Counted from the first letter of the stretch, positions 17,487-26,507 are shown. The stretch: 64,000 nucleotides of DNA from VRUE01 sp963712595 (GCA_963712595.1 CAVQIM010000001.1:558001-622000), one strand, 5' to 3'. Notes: generated by a model not told the origin, from the sequence alone. Translations and numbers: made by a program.

Positions 17487-18041
17487 TCAGCCTAGCCTTT
17501 TGCTCCCGGCCATCCACCCACCCGCTGCCATCGCTATGCAGCCGCCGATCGCGACGTAGGGACCGATGCCGATCGCCGCAAGCCCGTGGACGTCGCGAAG
17601 TTCGTTTCGCAGATCCACCAGGGCGTAGATCGCCAGAACGCCGCCGAGCGCCCCGACGGCCAAGCCGGTCCCCCTCACAGTGGAGGGATTTCGCTCCCTA
17701 AATGCCACCATCGCAGCCGCCCCGCCTGCGACGACCGCCGCCCAGGCCCAGCTATTGGCGCGCCCGGCAGCGTCGAGCAGTTGAAACAGGCTCAGATCCC
17801 CGAGCAAGATCACCTTCACCCAGGTCAGGAACGGCGAGATCGCCAACCCCGCGCCGCCTCCGACGACGAGCATGCGAGCCCGCCCAAGTTCCTGAAAGCG
17901 CTGGAGCGGATGCGATGGCGCCGATGCTGAAGGGACGTGTATGTCGCCCGTCCACTTCATGCCATCCCAGTAGAGAAGGTTGCCGCTCCCCTGCGGGTCG
18001 GGGTACCAACCCGGCGCAGCCGATGTCTCCCCCTCTGTCAC
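17487..18041 (-). CDS. DUF2510 membrane protein
   Basis: 184 residues. The N-terminus carries the short DUF2510 motif (PGWYPDPQGSGNLLYWDGMKW), usual in actinobacterial membrane proteins. About four hydrophobic segments follow (LVVGGGAGLAISPF, WAWAAVVAGGAAAMVAF, GLAVGALGGVLAIYALV, YVAIGGCIAMAAGGWMAG). It ends 5 bp upstream of the peptidase start, so the two are probably one transcript. Function unknown. Confidence 0.75.
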   Translation of the reverse strand: MTEGETSAAPGWYPDPQGSGNLLYWDGMKWTGDIHVPSASAPSHPLQRFQELGRARMLVVGGGAGLAISPFLTWVKVILLGDLSLFQLLDAAGRANSWAWAAVVAGGAAAMVAFRERNPSTVRGTGLAVGALGGVLAIYALVDLRNELRDVHGLAAIGIGPYVAIGGCIAMAAGGWMAGSKRLG

Positions 18042-18060
18042 AGCAGTTCACGATATTCAA

Positions 18061-19081
18061 TCAGGAAGGGGCGTCCAGTCGACTGAGCTTGGCCTTGAAC
18101 GAGGTACCGGTCAGCGGCACCGTAACCCCCGGGAAAGCGGCCTCGAGAGAACCGGTCCAGCTTGATGAGCCCCCTGGACCGCTTCGGAAGCTGCCGCGAC
18201 CGGAGAACGGAGCTGGCGGGGTGAGCGTGGCGGAGCTAAGCGCGTTATTGAAGGTGAAGCTGTCCTTGGTGGCGACTGCTTGGGCTGAACGCACGACGAT
18301 GACGTCTTTCGAAATTGGTTCCAGGCTATTGGCATAGAAGCACGTCGACGGGCCTTTGGTACAGGTGGAGGCTATGAACATGTCGGCCGATCGACTCAAT
18401 GCGGTCAGATAGACCGAGTCATCGGATGACGACGCCTGAGCCCTGCCGGCGCGATGGCTGATTTTGGTCGTGCAATTGCGGAAGAGTGAAGTGCCAACCG
18501 TGCCCTCGGCGCTGGCAAGGTCGACCGTCGTGTAGCCGTTTTCGCCCTGAAATTTGATCGTGCCGGTGAAGGTGCCGAGGCGGCGGACGATTCGTTCCGC
18601 GCCGACGCACTTCTTGGTCTTGTGTTGCAAGTCCACCTTGGTGACCCGGGTCTCGCCGGAAGGCTGGAAGGCGACCGAGATCGTGCCGAGGGAACCGAGA
18701 TCGGCTTCGATCGCGCTTGGATCTCCCGACGAGTCGCGGGAGATGTAGGTGCTGGCTGCAACATTGCCCTTGTTGGCGGGACGGATATCGCCGGTGGCCG
18801 AAATGGTGGCGACCGGGGGTCGCTGGTCGGCTACGACAACCGTGACCGCGCCTTTTTCACTGTTTGACGTCGAGCGAATAGCCGTTGGTGCCGGCGACCG
18901 TGAAATCCGCAGACGGGCCAGGCTGCTTGCGAGCGTCGACCCCTTTCGCCCACGTACCCACCGGCAGCACCAGAAAGGCGGCCATGATGAGTGCGCCGAC
19001 GAAGGCCAAGACGGCAAATTGCCCAGCACTCCGCTGACCCTCCACGAGCAGAAGATGGCTCTTCCGATCGAATTGCTTCAC
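18061..19081 (-). pseudogene. Exported protein gene with a single-base frameshift
   Basis: The 5' part (19081 to about 18860) encodes a membrane signal and FTVAGTNGYSLDV, then runs into TGA. The 3' part continues in another frame with SEKGAVTVVVADQRPP and about 265 more residues. Removing one A from the AAA at about 18868 joins them as ...GYSLDVNSEKGAVTVVV..., which matches the continuous pattern of an exported family I recall from Solirubrobacterales. The downstream part keeps normal codon bias and three or four Cys. So this is either a recent inactivating mutation, a sequencing error or, less likely, programmed frameshifting. Confidence 0.75.
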
Positions 19082-19175
19082 GGCACTCCCCCTTGCCTTC
19101 GGACCGCTCCGTCAGCGGTTTCGGCTTAGTGTACCTATCAATTCCTATACCGGAACGTCCGCTATACGACTGTCC

Positions 19176-20075
19176 TCATTCCTCTGCAAACGCGCGGCGT
19201 AGCGCCTCATCGAGTGATTCCGGGGCGATTTCAAATGGTTCGGCGCCAGACGGGTCGGTGACAACCGTCGGCGTGGTCAGACCCTCGACCAGGGGGCGCG
19301 CGACGTTGGTGTCGACAGGCGTGACAAGACCCAGCCAGAGTGCCGATAGCCAGGGCGTGATGAAGGGAACCGGGAGCTTCCGCCGTGGCCGCTTTCCCAT
19401 CGCGATCGCCATCCGATCCAGCATGTCCGAGTAGGAAAGGACGTCGGGGCCACCGATCTGGACCTCCCGGCCCTCTGACTCCGGAACCTCAGGAGCGCGT
19501 CGCAGATACTCGATCGTGGTGTCGATCCCAATCGGCTGAGTGACGGTACGCAGCCAACTGGGGGCAATCATCACCGGCAGCCGCCCGACCAGATACCGCA
19601 GGGTTCGGTAGGACTCGCTTCCGGCACCCACCACCATCGCCGCCCGGAAATAGGTAAGTGGAGGTCCTTCGGCGGCGAGGACGCGAGCGGTTTGATGACG
19701 GCTGCGCAGGTGCTCCGAAGCGCTCTCCTCTCCGAGGCCCCCGAGGTAGACGATCCGTCCAACCCCTTCGCGGCGAGCCATCTGGGCAAAGTTGAGCGCA
19801 CCGATCTGCTCACGCTCGGCGAAGCCCGCGCCTCCACCCATCGCGTGGACGAGGTAGTAGGCGACGTCGACTCCCTTCGCCGCGCCGATGAGGCTCTCGC
19901 TGTCGGTGACGTCGCCCACACGCAGATCCAGACCGGCAGCTTCGAGCCGGCGAGCCGTGGAGCGGTTGCGGACCAGGCAGCGGGCCGAGCCGCCAGAGCT
20001 CGCCAAAGCCGTGGCCAGTCGCGAGCCGATAAATCCCGTGGCTCCTGCGATGAGAGAACTTGTGGTGATCTCCAC
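19176..20075 (-). CDS. NAD(P)H-binding atypical SDR (YbjT-like)
   Basis: 299 residues. It starts with the dinucleotide motif LIAGATGFIGSRLATALASS. Typical atypical-SDR features follow: CLVRNRSTARRLEAAGLDLR, GDVTDSESL, DVAYYLVHAMGGG and RIVYLGGLGEE, with no YxxxK catalytic pair. YbjT-like proteins are often fused to, or sit beside, SRPBCC domains, and here an SRPBCC gene starts 77 bp away on the opposite strand. Likely a reductase or nucleotide sensor; the substrate is unknown. Confidence 0.85.
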   Translation of the reverse strand: MEITTSSLIAGATGFIGSRLATALASSGGSARCLVRNRSTARRLEAAGLDLRVGDVTDSESLIGAAKGVDVAYYLVHAMGGGAGFAEREQIGALNFAQMARREGVGRIVYLGGLGEESASEHLRSRHQTARVLAAEGPPLTYFRAAMVVGAGSESYRTLRYLVGRLPVMIAPSWLRTVTQPIGIDTTIEYLRRAPEVPESEGREVQIGGPDVLSYSDMLDRMAIAMGKRPRRKLPVPFITPWLSALWLGLVTPVDTNVARPLVEGLTTPTVVTDPSGAEPFEIAPESLDEALRRAFAEE

Positions 20076-20152
20076 AAGCTACCCAGCGGACGATGTCGCC
20101 TCTCCCAGCTGGGCGATCGACCCAGCCGAGTTGCAAAGCTAAGCGCGTGCCC

Positions 20153-20617
20153 ATGCACCTCCTCACGCGGAGCCAGCGGATCGAGCTGCCGATCGAGCGG
20201 GCGTTCGCCTTCTACGGCGATGCCGCCAATCTCGAGCCGCTGACCCCGCCGTGGCTCCATTTCGAGGTGACAACGCCAAGGCCGATCGCGATGCAACCCG
20301 GAACGCAGCTCGACTACAAGCTCAGGCTGCACGGAGTACCGGTGCGCTGGCGAACGGAAATCAAGAAGTGGGAGCCCCCAAATCGCTTCGTCGACATCCA
20401 GGCCAAGGGCCCTTACTCGCTCTGGGAGCACACCCACCTGTTCGAAAGCGACGGCAATGGCGCCACACTGATCCACGACCGCGTCCGCTACGAAATCCCC
20501 CTGGGACCGCTTGGTGAGATCGCGCACCGCCTCTTCGTCCTGCGCGACCTCGAGCGAATCTTCGACTACCGCCGCGACGCCGTTGCAAGGCGCCTAGCTC
20601 GAACAGCCACTGGATAG
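20153..20617 (+). CDS. SRPBCC-family ligand-binding protein (cyclase/dehydrase type)
   Basis: 154 residues from the ATG at 20153; upstream in-frame codons overlap the divergent promoter region. Motifs: RSQRIELPIERAFAFYGDAA, LTPPWLHFEV, DYKLRLHGVPVRWRTEIKKW, FVDIQAKGPYSLWEHTHLF and DRVRYEIPLGPLG, which fit the cyclase/dehydrase group often fused to NAD-binding epimerase-like domains. Divergent from the YbjT-like gene, which supports a functional pair. Confidence 0.82.
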   Translation: MHLLTRSQRIELPIERAFAFYGDAANLEPLTPPWLHFEVTTPRPIAMQPGTQLDYKLRLHGVPVRWRTEIKKWEPPNRFVDIQAKGPYSLWEHTHLFESDGNGATLIHDRVRYEIPLGPLGEIAHRLFVLRDLERIFDYRRDAVARRLARTATG

Positions 20618-20703
20618 CCATACCCCCAGCGGAACACAAGGCGAACCAGGTGGCGCGCATCCAGGCCAACCCGGTTTCGCTGGGAGCCACGAGGAAGGCG
20701 AGA

Positions 20704-20719
20704 ATCAGATTTATCTGAT
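20704..20719. promoter_or_regulatory. Inverted repeat, candidate operator of the VapBC operon
   Basis: Perfect 7-2-7 inverted repeat ATCAGAT-TT-ATCTGAT, 11 bp before the antitoxin ATG. Antitoxins of this kind usually bind such palindromes to autoregulate. Binding is inferred. Confidence 0.45.
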
Positions 20720-20730
20720 ACCGTGAGAAC

Positions 20731-20991
20731 ATGATCAGCTTGACCGCGACGGAGGTCGCCAGAAAGTTCTCGCAGGTCATCAGCAGGGTAGGCGCCGGCG
20801 AGGAGGTGGAGGTCGTGCGCAACGGCGTCCCTATCGCGGAGATGCGGCCGACTCGAGGCCGCCAGGTGGTCTCCGCGGCACGCTGGCGCGAGCTGATGGA
20901 CACTGCGCCGCCGGTCGACGACGACTTTGAGCGCGATGTCGAAGCGGGTCGTGAGACCATCGGCCCCCCGGACACTGCTTGGCCGTCCTAA
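20731..20991 (+). CDS. Phd/YefM-type antitoxin (VapB)
   Basis: 86 residues. The N-terminus SLTATEVARKFSQVISRVGA followed by GEEVEVVRNGVPIAEMRP is the Phd/YefM DNA-binding fold. The C-terminal tail (PPVDDDFERDVEAGRETIGP) is the acidic, Trp-ended segment that normally masks the toxin active site. It overlaps the PIN toxin gene by 13 bp. The module lies just outside the left boundary of the tRNA-Glu element. Confidence 0.88.
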   Translation: MISLTATEVARKFSQVISRVGAGEEVEVVRNGVPIAEMRPTRGRQVVSAARWRELMDTAPPVDDDFERDVEAGRETIGPPDTAWPS

Positions 20992-21371
20992 TCGACACCT
21001 CTGTGCTGGTCAACGCGGAGCGGCGCGGCTTATCGCTTGAGCGTGCCCTCGGCGAGCAAGACCGCGCGATCAGCGTGATCACGGCAAGCGAGCTGCTGCA
21101 CGGCGTCCACCGTGCCAGAGACGATCGCGTTCGGACCCGACGACAGGCCTTCGTAGAGCATCTGATCTCCTCGATCGAGCCGTTGCCGGTCACGACCTCC
21201 GTCGCCAGAACTCACGCCGAGATATGGGCTGGACTGGAGCGACGCGGAGCAGTGATCGGCGCGCACGACATGTGGATTGCAGCGACTGCCCTGAGCCATG
21301 GCATGGAGATCGCGACGGCGAACGCAACCGAGTTCGAACGAGTCCCGGGCCTCGCGGTCGTGGCGCTCTGA
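20979..21371 (+). CDS. PIN-domain ribonuclease toxin (VapC)
   Basis: 130 residues starting with TTG at 20979. PIN-domain acidic residues are present: Asp in VLIDTSVLVNAER, Glu in ITASELLHGVHRA and Asp in IGAHDMWIAATAL; the fourth position reads TANATEFERV (Asn rather than Asp, which is common). VapC toxins cleave tRNA or rRNA in a Mg-dependent way. Co-translated with the antitoxin. Confidence 0.88.
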   Translation: MAVLIDTSVLVNAERRGLSLERALGEQDRAISVITASELLHGVHRARDDRVRTRRQAFVEHLISSIEPLPVTTSVARTHAEIWAGLERRGAVIGAHDMWIAATALSHGMEIATANATEFERVPGLAVVAL

Positions 21372-21413
21372 CAGAGAGCCACTCGGCAGACAATACATTT
21401 CAGACAGCGTAGG

Positions 21414-21659
21414 ATGGGTATACGAGTGAGCAGCGTCGAGCCCCCACGCTTCCAGGTCGGTCAAGCGGTTCTGGTCGACCAGGGCTTACCCGGAAAGGTC
21501 ATGGCGGTCAAGCGGGGAGCGGTTCCCGGCGTCTTGGGCCTGCCTCCGCTGGACACATGGCTCTATACGGTCGAGCCCGAAGCCGGCAGCGACCCGCAAA
21601 CCAATGTCCCGGAGTACAACGTCGTCACCCGCGCGAGTTTGGGCCGGCCTCTCCCCTGA
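21414..21659 (+). CDS. Small hypothetical protein
   Basis: 81 residues, Pro/Val-rich, with a short beta-strand pattern (RFQVGQAVLVDQGLPGKVMA) that recalls small SH3-like barrels. No known family recognised. It lies between the VapBC module and the left attachment repeat. An alternative GTG start (VSSVEPP, at 21426) is possible. Coding bias is good, so I think it is real. Confidence 0.45.
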   Translation: MGIRVSSVEPPRFQVGQAVLVDQGLPGKVMAVKRGAVPGVLGLPPLDTWLYTVEPEAGSDPQTNVPEYNVVTRASLGRPLP

Positions 21660-21707
21660 TTGGCCGCACGCGCAACAGTCCCCCACTTCGACCACCGCAA
21701 CGAGCCA

Positions 21708-21748
21708 TACCGCTACGGGGATTCGAACCCCGGTTTCCGGACTGAGAA
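21708..21748. repeat. Left attachment site: 41-bp copy of the tRNA-Glu 3' half
   Basis: Identical over 41 bp to 30908-30948, which is the 3' half of tRNA-Glu(CTC) from the anticodon loop to the discriminator base. Direct orientation. It marks the displaced tRNA end left by site-specific integration. Confidence 0.93.
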
Positions 21749-21831
21749 AAGCCTGGATGCGTTGCGGCCGTTTGCGGCTGTTTCGCGATTTCGCAGTCTG
21801 ATCGGCAAAAGCGGCGAAAAGGGAGCAACGG

Positions 21832-21917
21832 GGCAACAATCTTTTGCGGCTATTTGCGGCTGGCAAAGGACGTCCTGTTGCTTTTTCGTTGCCGAGCAGC
21901 AGCATGCTGTTGCCGAG
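21832..21917. repeat. GTTGCC repeats at the left end of the island
   Basis: GGCAACA at 21832-21838, CGTTGCCGAG at 21887-21896 and TGTTGCCGAG at 21908-21917, the last two in direct orientation 21 bp apart, between the left attachment site and the integrase start. The same core is clustered at the right end. Candidate arm-type sites for the recombinase or its directionality factor. Confidence 0.5.
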
Positions 21918-21998
21918 GGGTGGCGCTGGATCCAGCTCGTCCGTGTAAGGGGCAAGAGACCACCTGCCAGGGCAACGCCCTGCGCGAAAGGAAAGACG

Positions 21999-23159
21999 AT
22001 GACCCAGCTAGTACGGACCTCCTCCCCCGGCATCTACCGCGCCCACGGAAACAGATGCGACGGCAAGGGCCGCTGCGACTGCCCCTACCTGATCACCTGG
22101 CGCCACCGCGGCCGCCAGCACAAAGAAACCTGCCGCACCTTCAACGAAGCGCGCGAGAGGAAGGCACTCCGCGACTCGGTCGACAGCAAACCGGTAGAGC
22201 GAACCCGCTTCGGCGACTACTTCCCACAGTGGATCGAGACCTACGCCGGCCGCACCCAGCGAGGGTTCTCGGAGACCACGCGCCCGGAGTACCGGCGAAC
22301 GATCGAGAACTTCGCGATACCCCGGTGGAAGACCCTGAAGCTCAGCGAGATCGAGCCCAAGGATGTTCGCGACCTCCTTATGGCGATGCGCAACGAAGGC
22401 AAGAGCACATCGATGATCAGGAAAACGAGGGCATCGCTCTCGACACTCTTCGCCACCGCACTAGAGGACGGGCTGATCAGTACGAACCCGATCCGCGGCG
22501 TCCGCATTCCGGCCCCCTTGGTCGAGGAGGTGCCGGACGAGGATCGAGCCAAGGCCCTGACCAGAGCCGAGCTGACAACCCTGCTCTCAGCGATCCCCGA
22601 GGACTGGCATCTCTTCTTCGAGTTCCTCGTCCATACCGGGCTGCGGATCTCCGAGATGATCGGCCTGACCTGGGAGCACATGGAATTGGAGAACAGCCCA
22701 CACGTAAAGGTCCGCGAGCAGTTCTACCGCTGCCAGCGCCGGCGACTGAAGAGCGGCTCCGGGCGGCGCGACATCCCACTGGCGCCGCGGATGACGGCAC
22801 GGCTGATCGCACATCGAGAGGCGAACTACTCCGGCCCAACGGAGCCCGTCTTCACCTCCGACGTCGGCACCGAGCTGATCCGCGGCAAGGTCGCCGATCG
22901 TGTGCTCAACCCCGCCCGGAAGCTCGTCGGCATGCCGTGGGTGAGCTTCCATATCTTCCGCCACACCTGCGCCTCGCTGCTCTTCGCAAACGGCAAGGAC
23001 ATCAAGCAGATCCAGACCTGGCTCGGCCACGCCGACGCCGCCTTCACGCTGCGCACCTACGTCCACCTGCTGGAAGAGGGCGTCGGCTCTGCGGACTTTC
23101 TTGACGATGCGATTGGGGTTGGTCGCGGGCCGTGGTCAGCGGAGCAAGAAGAATCCTGA
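21999..23159 (+). CDS. int: Tyrosine recombinase / integrase of the tRNA-Glu element
   Basis: 386 residues from the ATG at 21999 (AAGGAAA upstream); the frame opens at 21660 but that extension crosses the attachment site. N-terminal Cys cluster (RCDGKGRCDC), then an AP2-like/SAM-like core-binding region (about 70-165). The catalytic domain has Arg216 (HTGLRISEM), Lys251 (LKSGSGRRD), His318-x-x-Arg321 (FHIFRHTC), His344 (WLGHADAAFT) and Tyr354 (LRTYVHLL), so all active residues are present. It should catalyse integration at the tRNA-Glu 3' end. Confidence 0.93.
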   Translation: MTQLVRTSSPGIYRAHGNRCDGKGRCDCPYLITWRHRGRQHKETCRTFNEARERKALRDSVDSKPVERTRFGDYFPQWIETYAGRTQRGFSETTRPEYRRTIENFAIPRWKTLKLSEIEPKDVRDLLMAMRNEGKSTSMIRKTRASLSTLFATALEDGLISTNPIRGVRIPAPLVEEVPDEDRAKALTRAELTTLLSAIPEDWHLFFEFLVHTGLRISEMIGLTWEHMELENSPHVKVREQFYRCQRRRLKSGSGRRDIPLAPRMTARLIAHREANYSGPTEPVFTSDVGTELIRGKVADRVLNPARKLVGMPWVSFHIFRHTCASLLFANGKDIKQIQTWLGHADAAFTLRTYVHLLEEGVGSADFLDDAIGVGRGPWSAEQEES

Positions 23160-23166
23160 ATGTCTC

Positions 23167-23201
23167 GGCTTTCGCCCGACGTCAGTCGTCGGGCGAAAGC
23201 C
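23167..23201. terminator. Bidirectional hairpin between integrase and methylase genes
   Basis: Perfect 15-bp inverted repeat (GGCTTTCGCCCGACG and complement) with a 5-nt loop, 8 bp after the integrase stop and 49 bp beyond the stop of the convergent gene. Fits a shared terminator, although the T tract is weak. Confidence 0.7.
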
Positions 23202-23249
23202 CACAGCCCCGGCACCACTCACGAGCCCGAAGCCGCTGGGTAGCGATAC

Positions 23250-26200
23250 TCACCGGTTTTCCTTCCTACCGCTGCGACCCGCGGATACGCGTCGACCATC
23301 TTTCTTCGTGCTCGAGCGGGATGGACTCTGCATGGAAGTTCGACGCTTCCGTTTCTTCGCCCGTGGCTTCGTGGCACGCTTTGCCTCTGAGAGCGCATCT
23401 AGGAGATCTGGGGCCTGTTCGTTGGAACGAGCACTGACCGGACCTTCCGCCTTCTGCGTAAGTAGCTCCCGTACGGTTGCGTCAATCTCTGTGGCAACTC
23501 CGTCGTCACGCAGCGCTTCACGAACTACCCGTCGTGCCTTCTGGAATTGCCAGGCGTCATCGAGCTCAACGCTCTCAGCGACTTTCTCTGCCCGCTCGGC
23601 CAACTCGGCCAAGCGTCGTTGGGTTGGATTACTAGCGTCGTAGATCGCAAACGGAAGCGCGAAAACATGCAAGTCGAAGTGTCGAGGATTGTGCTGGCCT
23701 CGCGATTGCAGTTTGGTCACTGCATCGGTGAGGGCGCCACTGTTCAGCACCGCGCACAAGTAGCGGCCTTCGTCAGGCGAAGCCACTGAGCACCAATACA
23801 GCGTGTGGTCGATAACGGCCTCAGGATCGTTGATGCGGCAGGCCGCGAGATGTTGTCCGGACTTGGTGTAGAGGACTCGTTCGGGACTGACAGGCAACTG
23901 CGCTCGAAGCTTGCTTTGAAAGTCAATCTGCTCCAAGAGCGATAGGCGGGTCGCCTTGGTCCTGTTCGCCTCCCAGACCTGCTCGGCACGGTGCCACCAT
24001 GCGGCAAGACCCGGAAACCCATCGATACGTTCATCAGAGCCATCGATCAAAACGCCCTCCAAATGCGGAGCAATTGCAAGTTTCGGGGTCCGAGCGCGGT
24101 AGGCGAGGATCGTGGCGCCGAGGTGCATCGGCACCACGAAACGCCTCTCAACTACACCGTCAAGCGATGGAAGGTTCTTCCACGGTCGCTTCTCATTCGC
24201 TGATCGCGCACTTTGGACGCGAATGCTGCCAGCGGTGACCCCAATTGGCCCGCCGGGACCTTTCACAACCGTCACCAGCACACGGGGAACGAGGGAGGCA
24301 CCCTGCCGAAATCTGGCTCGGTACGGGGATTCCTCGCCGTCGGACCCGATTGCCACCTCTCCCTCCGAGGCTTGGAGGTGCGCCGACGCAGAAGCCCAGT
24401 CGAGATGATGACCTGGGACGCTGCCCGTCCAGATTTTCGTAGCGGCGCCAAGAGCCGAGGGAGATTTCGCCTTGACGCCGCATACAACGCAGGAGGGCAC
24501 CGCGAACAGAGGCGGCTTCACGCTGGCAAAATCCTCGGCAGCGATCAGCTGGGCCATCGCGCCCTCCCCTTCGCCACCCCACTCGCCGGTTCTAAACCCT
24601 GCGTACTGCCGTCGCGAGAGGACCGCGAAGGGCATGACGAAGGCGAAGGTCCCCTGGGGCCTCAGATACTGCTCGACGGAGCGTGCGACGAAGAGATCGG
24701 AAAGATCCTGATGGGTTGCCACCTTGCCACCCGCCCACAATCCCCGCGCCTCGGCCAGTCGGCGATACGTCTTCTGCAGCTTCGCTGGCATCGAGCGATA
24801 CGAGAGCCACGGCGGATTGCCGACCAGAACATCCGCGTGGCCATCGGAGCGCATGAACGACAGTGGTCGCGCAAGGTTTCGAATGTAGTAGGACCAGACG
24901 TGGTCACGTCCATCGTCGTGGAGCCGGCAGAGCTTTTTAAAGGCGATCTCCACTGCCTCGCGGTCCTCATCCGCGACAACGTGATGTCGATTGAGAAGGC
25001 CGGCAATCTTCGGAGGCTTCGTACCTGCTTTTCGCTTACCAGCACGACTAGCTAGCTCCGCGACCAAGCGATCAAAGCGCTTCGGATTCTCCACGACACC
25101 CTCGGGGAAGTGGAGCTCATCGTCCACCAACTCAAGCGGGTCGGCGGTGCGAACGGTCATGCCATCTTCAGTGCGGACAGTGTCATCCTGCTCCCAGCGG
25201 ACCGAGTCACCGAGGAAGACCGGCACGGTCAGCTCTCCCCGGTCTTCGAGTCGCTTCGGCGTCAGTGCGAGTAGGTAGGTAACGCGGGCTAGGGTCACCG
25301 CAACCGGGTGAAGATCCATGCCCTGCACCTGGGCGGCTACACGCTCCAAGGCCTTGTGGTTCGAGATGCCTGCCTTCTCGCAGGCTGCGAGCAAGCGTCG
25401 GACCGCCCAAAAGAGAAAGGTGCCAGAGCCGCACGCGGGATCGAGCAGGCGCTGCTCAAGCGGGTTGTCGAAGTGGTCGATGACGATCTTCTCCGCCAGC
25501 CAGTCGGGCGTGTAGTACTCGCCGAGCCTGTGGCGAGTCTCCGAGTCAATGACCGACTCATAGAGTGCCTTCAGGACGTCATGCTCGACGTCGGCCCAAT
25601 TAAAACGCGAAAGCCGACGTGCAATACCAGCGATCACCGGCTGGCCCTGGGCGATCGTCGCGGGCCAGTCGAAAAAGTCGGCCTCGACCACTCCGTGGAG
25701 ACCCGCAATCGCGAACTGCTGTCCCTCAAGTAGCTCGCGGACATCCCCGCTCGCGGCGTCCGTAGGAAGACCCATCACCTCATGGGCGATCAGCTCTGCG
25801 GTGAGTACGAGGTAGGTATGAGTGACGAACAACTCGTCGCTGTCCTCAAAGCTCGTTCCGAGGGCCGATAGGAGAAGGCGCGCCCATAGTTCTCGCTTTA
25901 CCTGCACCTCCGGGTCCTTGCGACAAGCCCGATACAGAGACCGGAGGTCAGCGAGATCGAGTTGGGCGGCCGGTGAGTCCGCGCCGAGACGTCTCACGAT
26001 CTCCTTGGGCGTTGGCCTGACCTTGTCAGCGGTCGCTAGAACCGTCTCGAGCCAGGCAGCCAATCCCTCGAAATCACCGCTTCCTTGCACCTGGAAGCGG
26101 CTCACCTGGGCAAGGTCTCCGCTCGGTGTAAGGTGGTAAAGAATCCAACTTCGGCCGTCAGTGAGAACACCTACGTAGCGTTCGGAACGTTCTTCCGTGC

Positions 26201-26474
26201 GGGTGCGCACATAGTTCGCAAGCTGCTCAATCGCCGCGGCTACGGCCGCGGCGGAACCGAGGCTCTTCTTGACCTCGATGACCGCACAGCCCACCTCAAT
26301 ATCGATGCGCCGACCGCCCCCCACTTGAGCCTCCAGAAAGACGTCAAGGTCGTCGTCGGAGAGATATAGGGGCGCCTCAAGCAGAAGGGCCCGTACGTCT
26401 GCCTGAATGTCGGCCTCTGTCCGGCCCGTCGCTCCTTTCGCCAGCCGCGCGGTGATGTCGGCCAGCGCCGCCAT
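23250..26474 (-). CDS. Single-chain restriction-modification protein (nuclease plus N6-adenine methylase)
   Basis: 1074 residues. The N-terminal domain (about 20-150) has a PD-(D/E)XK signature: Asp58 in RRIDIE and Glu67-x-Lys69 in AVIEVKKSL. A helical linker leads to the gamma-class methylase: GEYYTPDWLAEKIV, SAM motif I DPACGSGTFLFWAV (345-358) and catalytic motif IV NPPW (553-556). The C-terminal 450 residues should hold the target-recognition domain, followed by a basic Lys/Arg tail. This is the layout of type IIG (Eco57I-like) enzymes, which methylate and cut with one polypeptide. There is no separate specificity or translocase gene nearby. It follows the ATPase gene on the same strand after 104 bp. 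The recognition sequence cannot be predicted. Confidence 0.85.
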   Translation of the reverse strand: MAALADITARLAKGATGRTEADIQADVRALLLEAPLYLSDDDLDVFLEAQVGGGRRIDIEVGCAVIEVKKSLGSAAAVAAAIEQLANYVRTRTEERSERYVGVLTDGRSWILYHLTPSGDLAQVSRFQVQGSGDFEGLAAWLETVLATADKVRPTPKEIVRRLGADSPAAQLDLADLRSLYRACRKDPEVQVKRELWARLLLSALGTSFEDSDELFVTHTYLVLTAELIAHEVMGLPTDAASGDVRELLEGQQFAIAGLHGVVEADFFDWPATIAQGQPVIAGIARRLSRFNWADVEHDVLKALYESVIDSETRHRLGEYYTPDWLAEKIVIDHFDNPLEQRLLDPACGSGTFLFWAVRRLLAACEKAGISNHKALERVAAQVQGMDLHPVAVTLARVTYLLALTPKRLEDRGELTVPVFLGDSVRWEQDDTVRTEDGMTVRTADPLELVDDELHFPEGVVENPKRFDRLVAELASRAGKRKAGTKPPKIAGLLNRHHVVADEDREAVEIAFKKLCRLHDDGRDHVWSYYIRNLARPLSFMRSDGHADVLVGNPPWLSYRSMPAKLQKTYRRLAEARGLWAGGKVATHQDLSDLFVARSVEQYLRPQGTFAFVMPFAVLSRRQYAGFRTGEWGGEGEGAMAQLIAAEDFASVKPPLFAVPSCVVCGVKAKSPSALGAATKIWTGSVPGHHLDWASASAHLQASEGEVAIGSDGEESPYRARFRQGASLVPRVLVTVVKGPGGPIGVTAGSIRVQSARSANEKRPWKNLPSLDGVVERRFVVPMHLGATILAYRARTPKLAIAPHLEGVLIDGSDERIDGFPGLAAWWHRAEQVWEANRTKATRLSLLEQIDFQSKLRAQLPVSPERVLYTKSGQHLAACRINDPEAVIDHTLYWCSVASPDEGRYLCAVLNSGALTDAVTKLQSRGQHNPRHFDLHVFALPFAIYDASNPTQRRLAELAERAEKVAESVELDDAWQFQKARRVVREALRDDGVATEIDATVRELLTQKAEGPVSARSNEQAPDLLDALSEAKRATKPRAKKRKRRTSMQSPSRSSTKKDGRRVSAGRSGRKENR

Positions 26475-26478
26475 TTTG

Positions 26479-26507
26479 GGAACGTAGCTATAGCTAAAGA
26501 GGAACGT
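26479..26507. promoter_or_regulatory. Direct repeats flanking a palindrome before the methylase gene
   Basis: GGAACGT occurs at 26479-26485 and 26501-26507 (22-bp period). Between them is the palindrome TAGCTATAGCTA (26485-26496). The site begins 5 bp upstream of the methylase start codon, where a repressor would block transcription or translation. No controller gene is recognised, so the binding protein is unknown. Confidence 0.4.

Noticed and set aside
19571..20527. 318-residue minus-strand frame
   Set aside because: Overlaps the YbjT-like and SRPBCC genes in the wrong phase and has no domain.
20704..21371. VapBC as part of the tRNA-Glu element
   Set aside because: It lies left of the 41-bp attachment repeat, outside the element boundaries.
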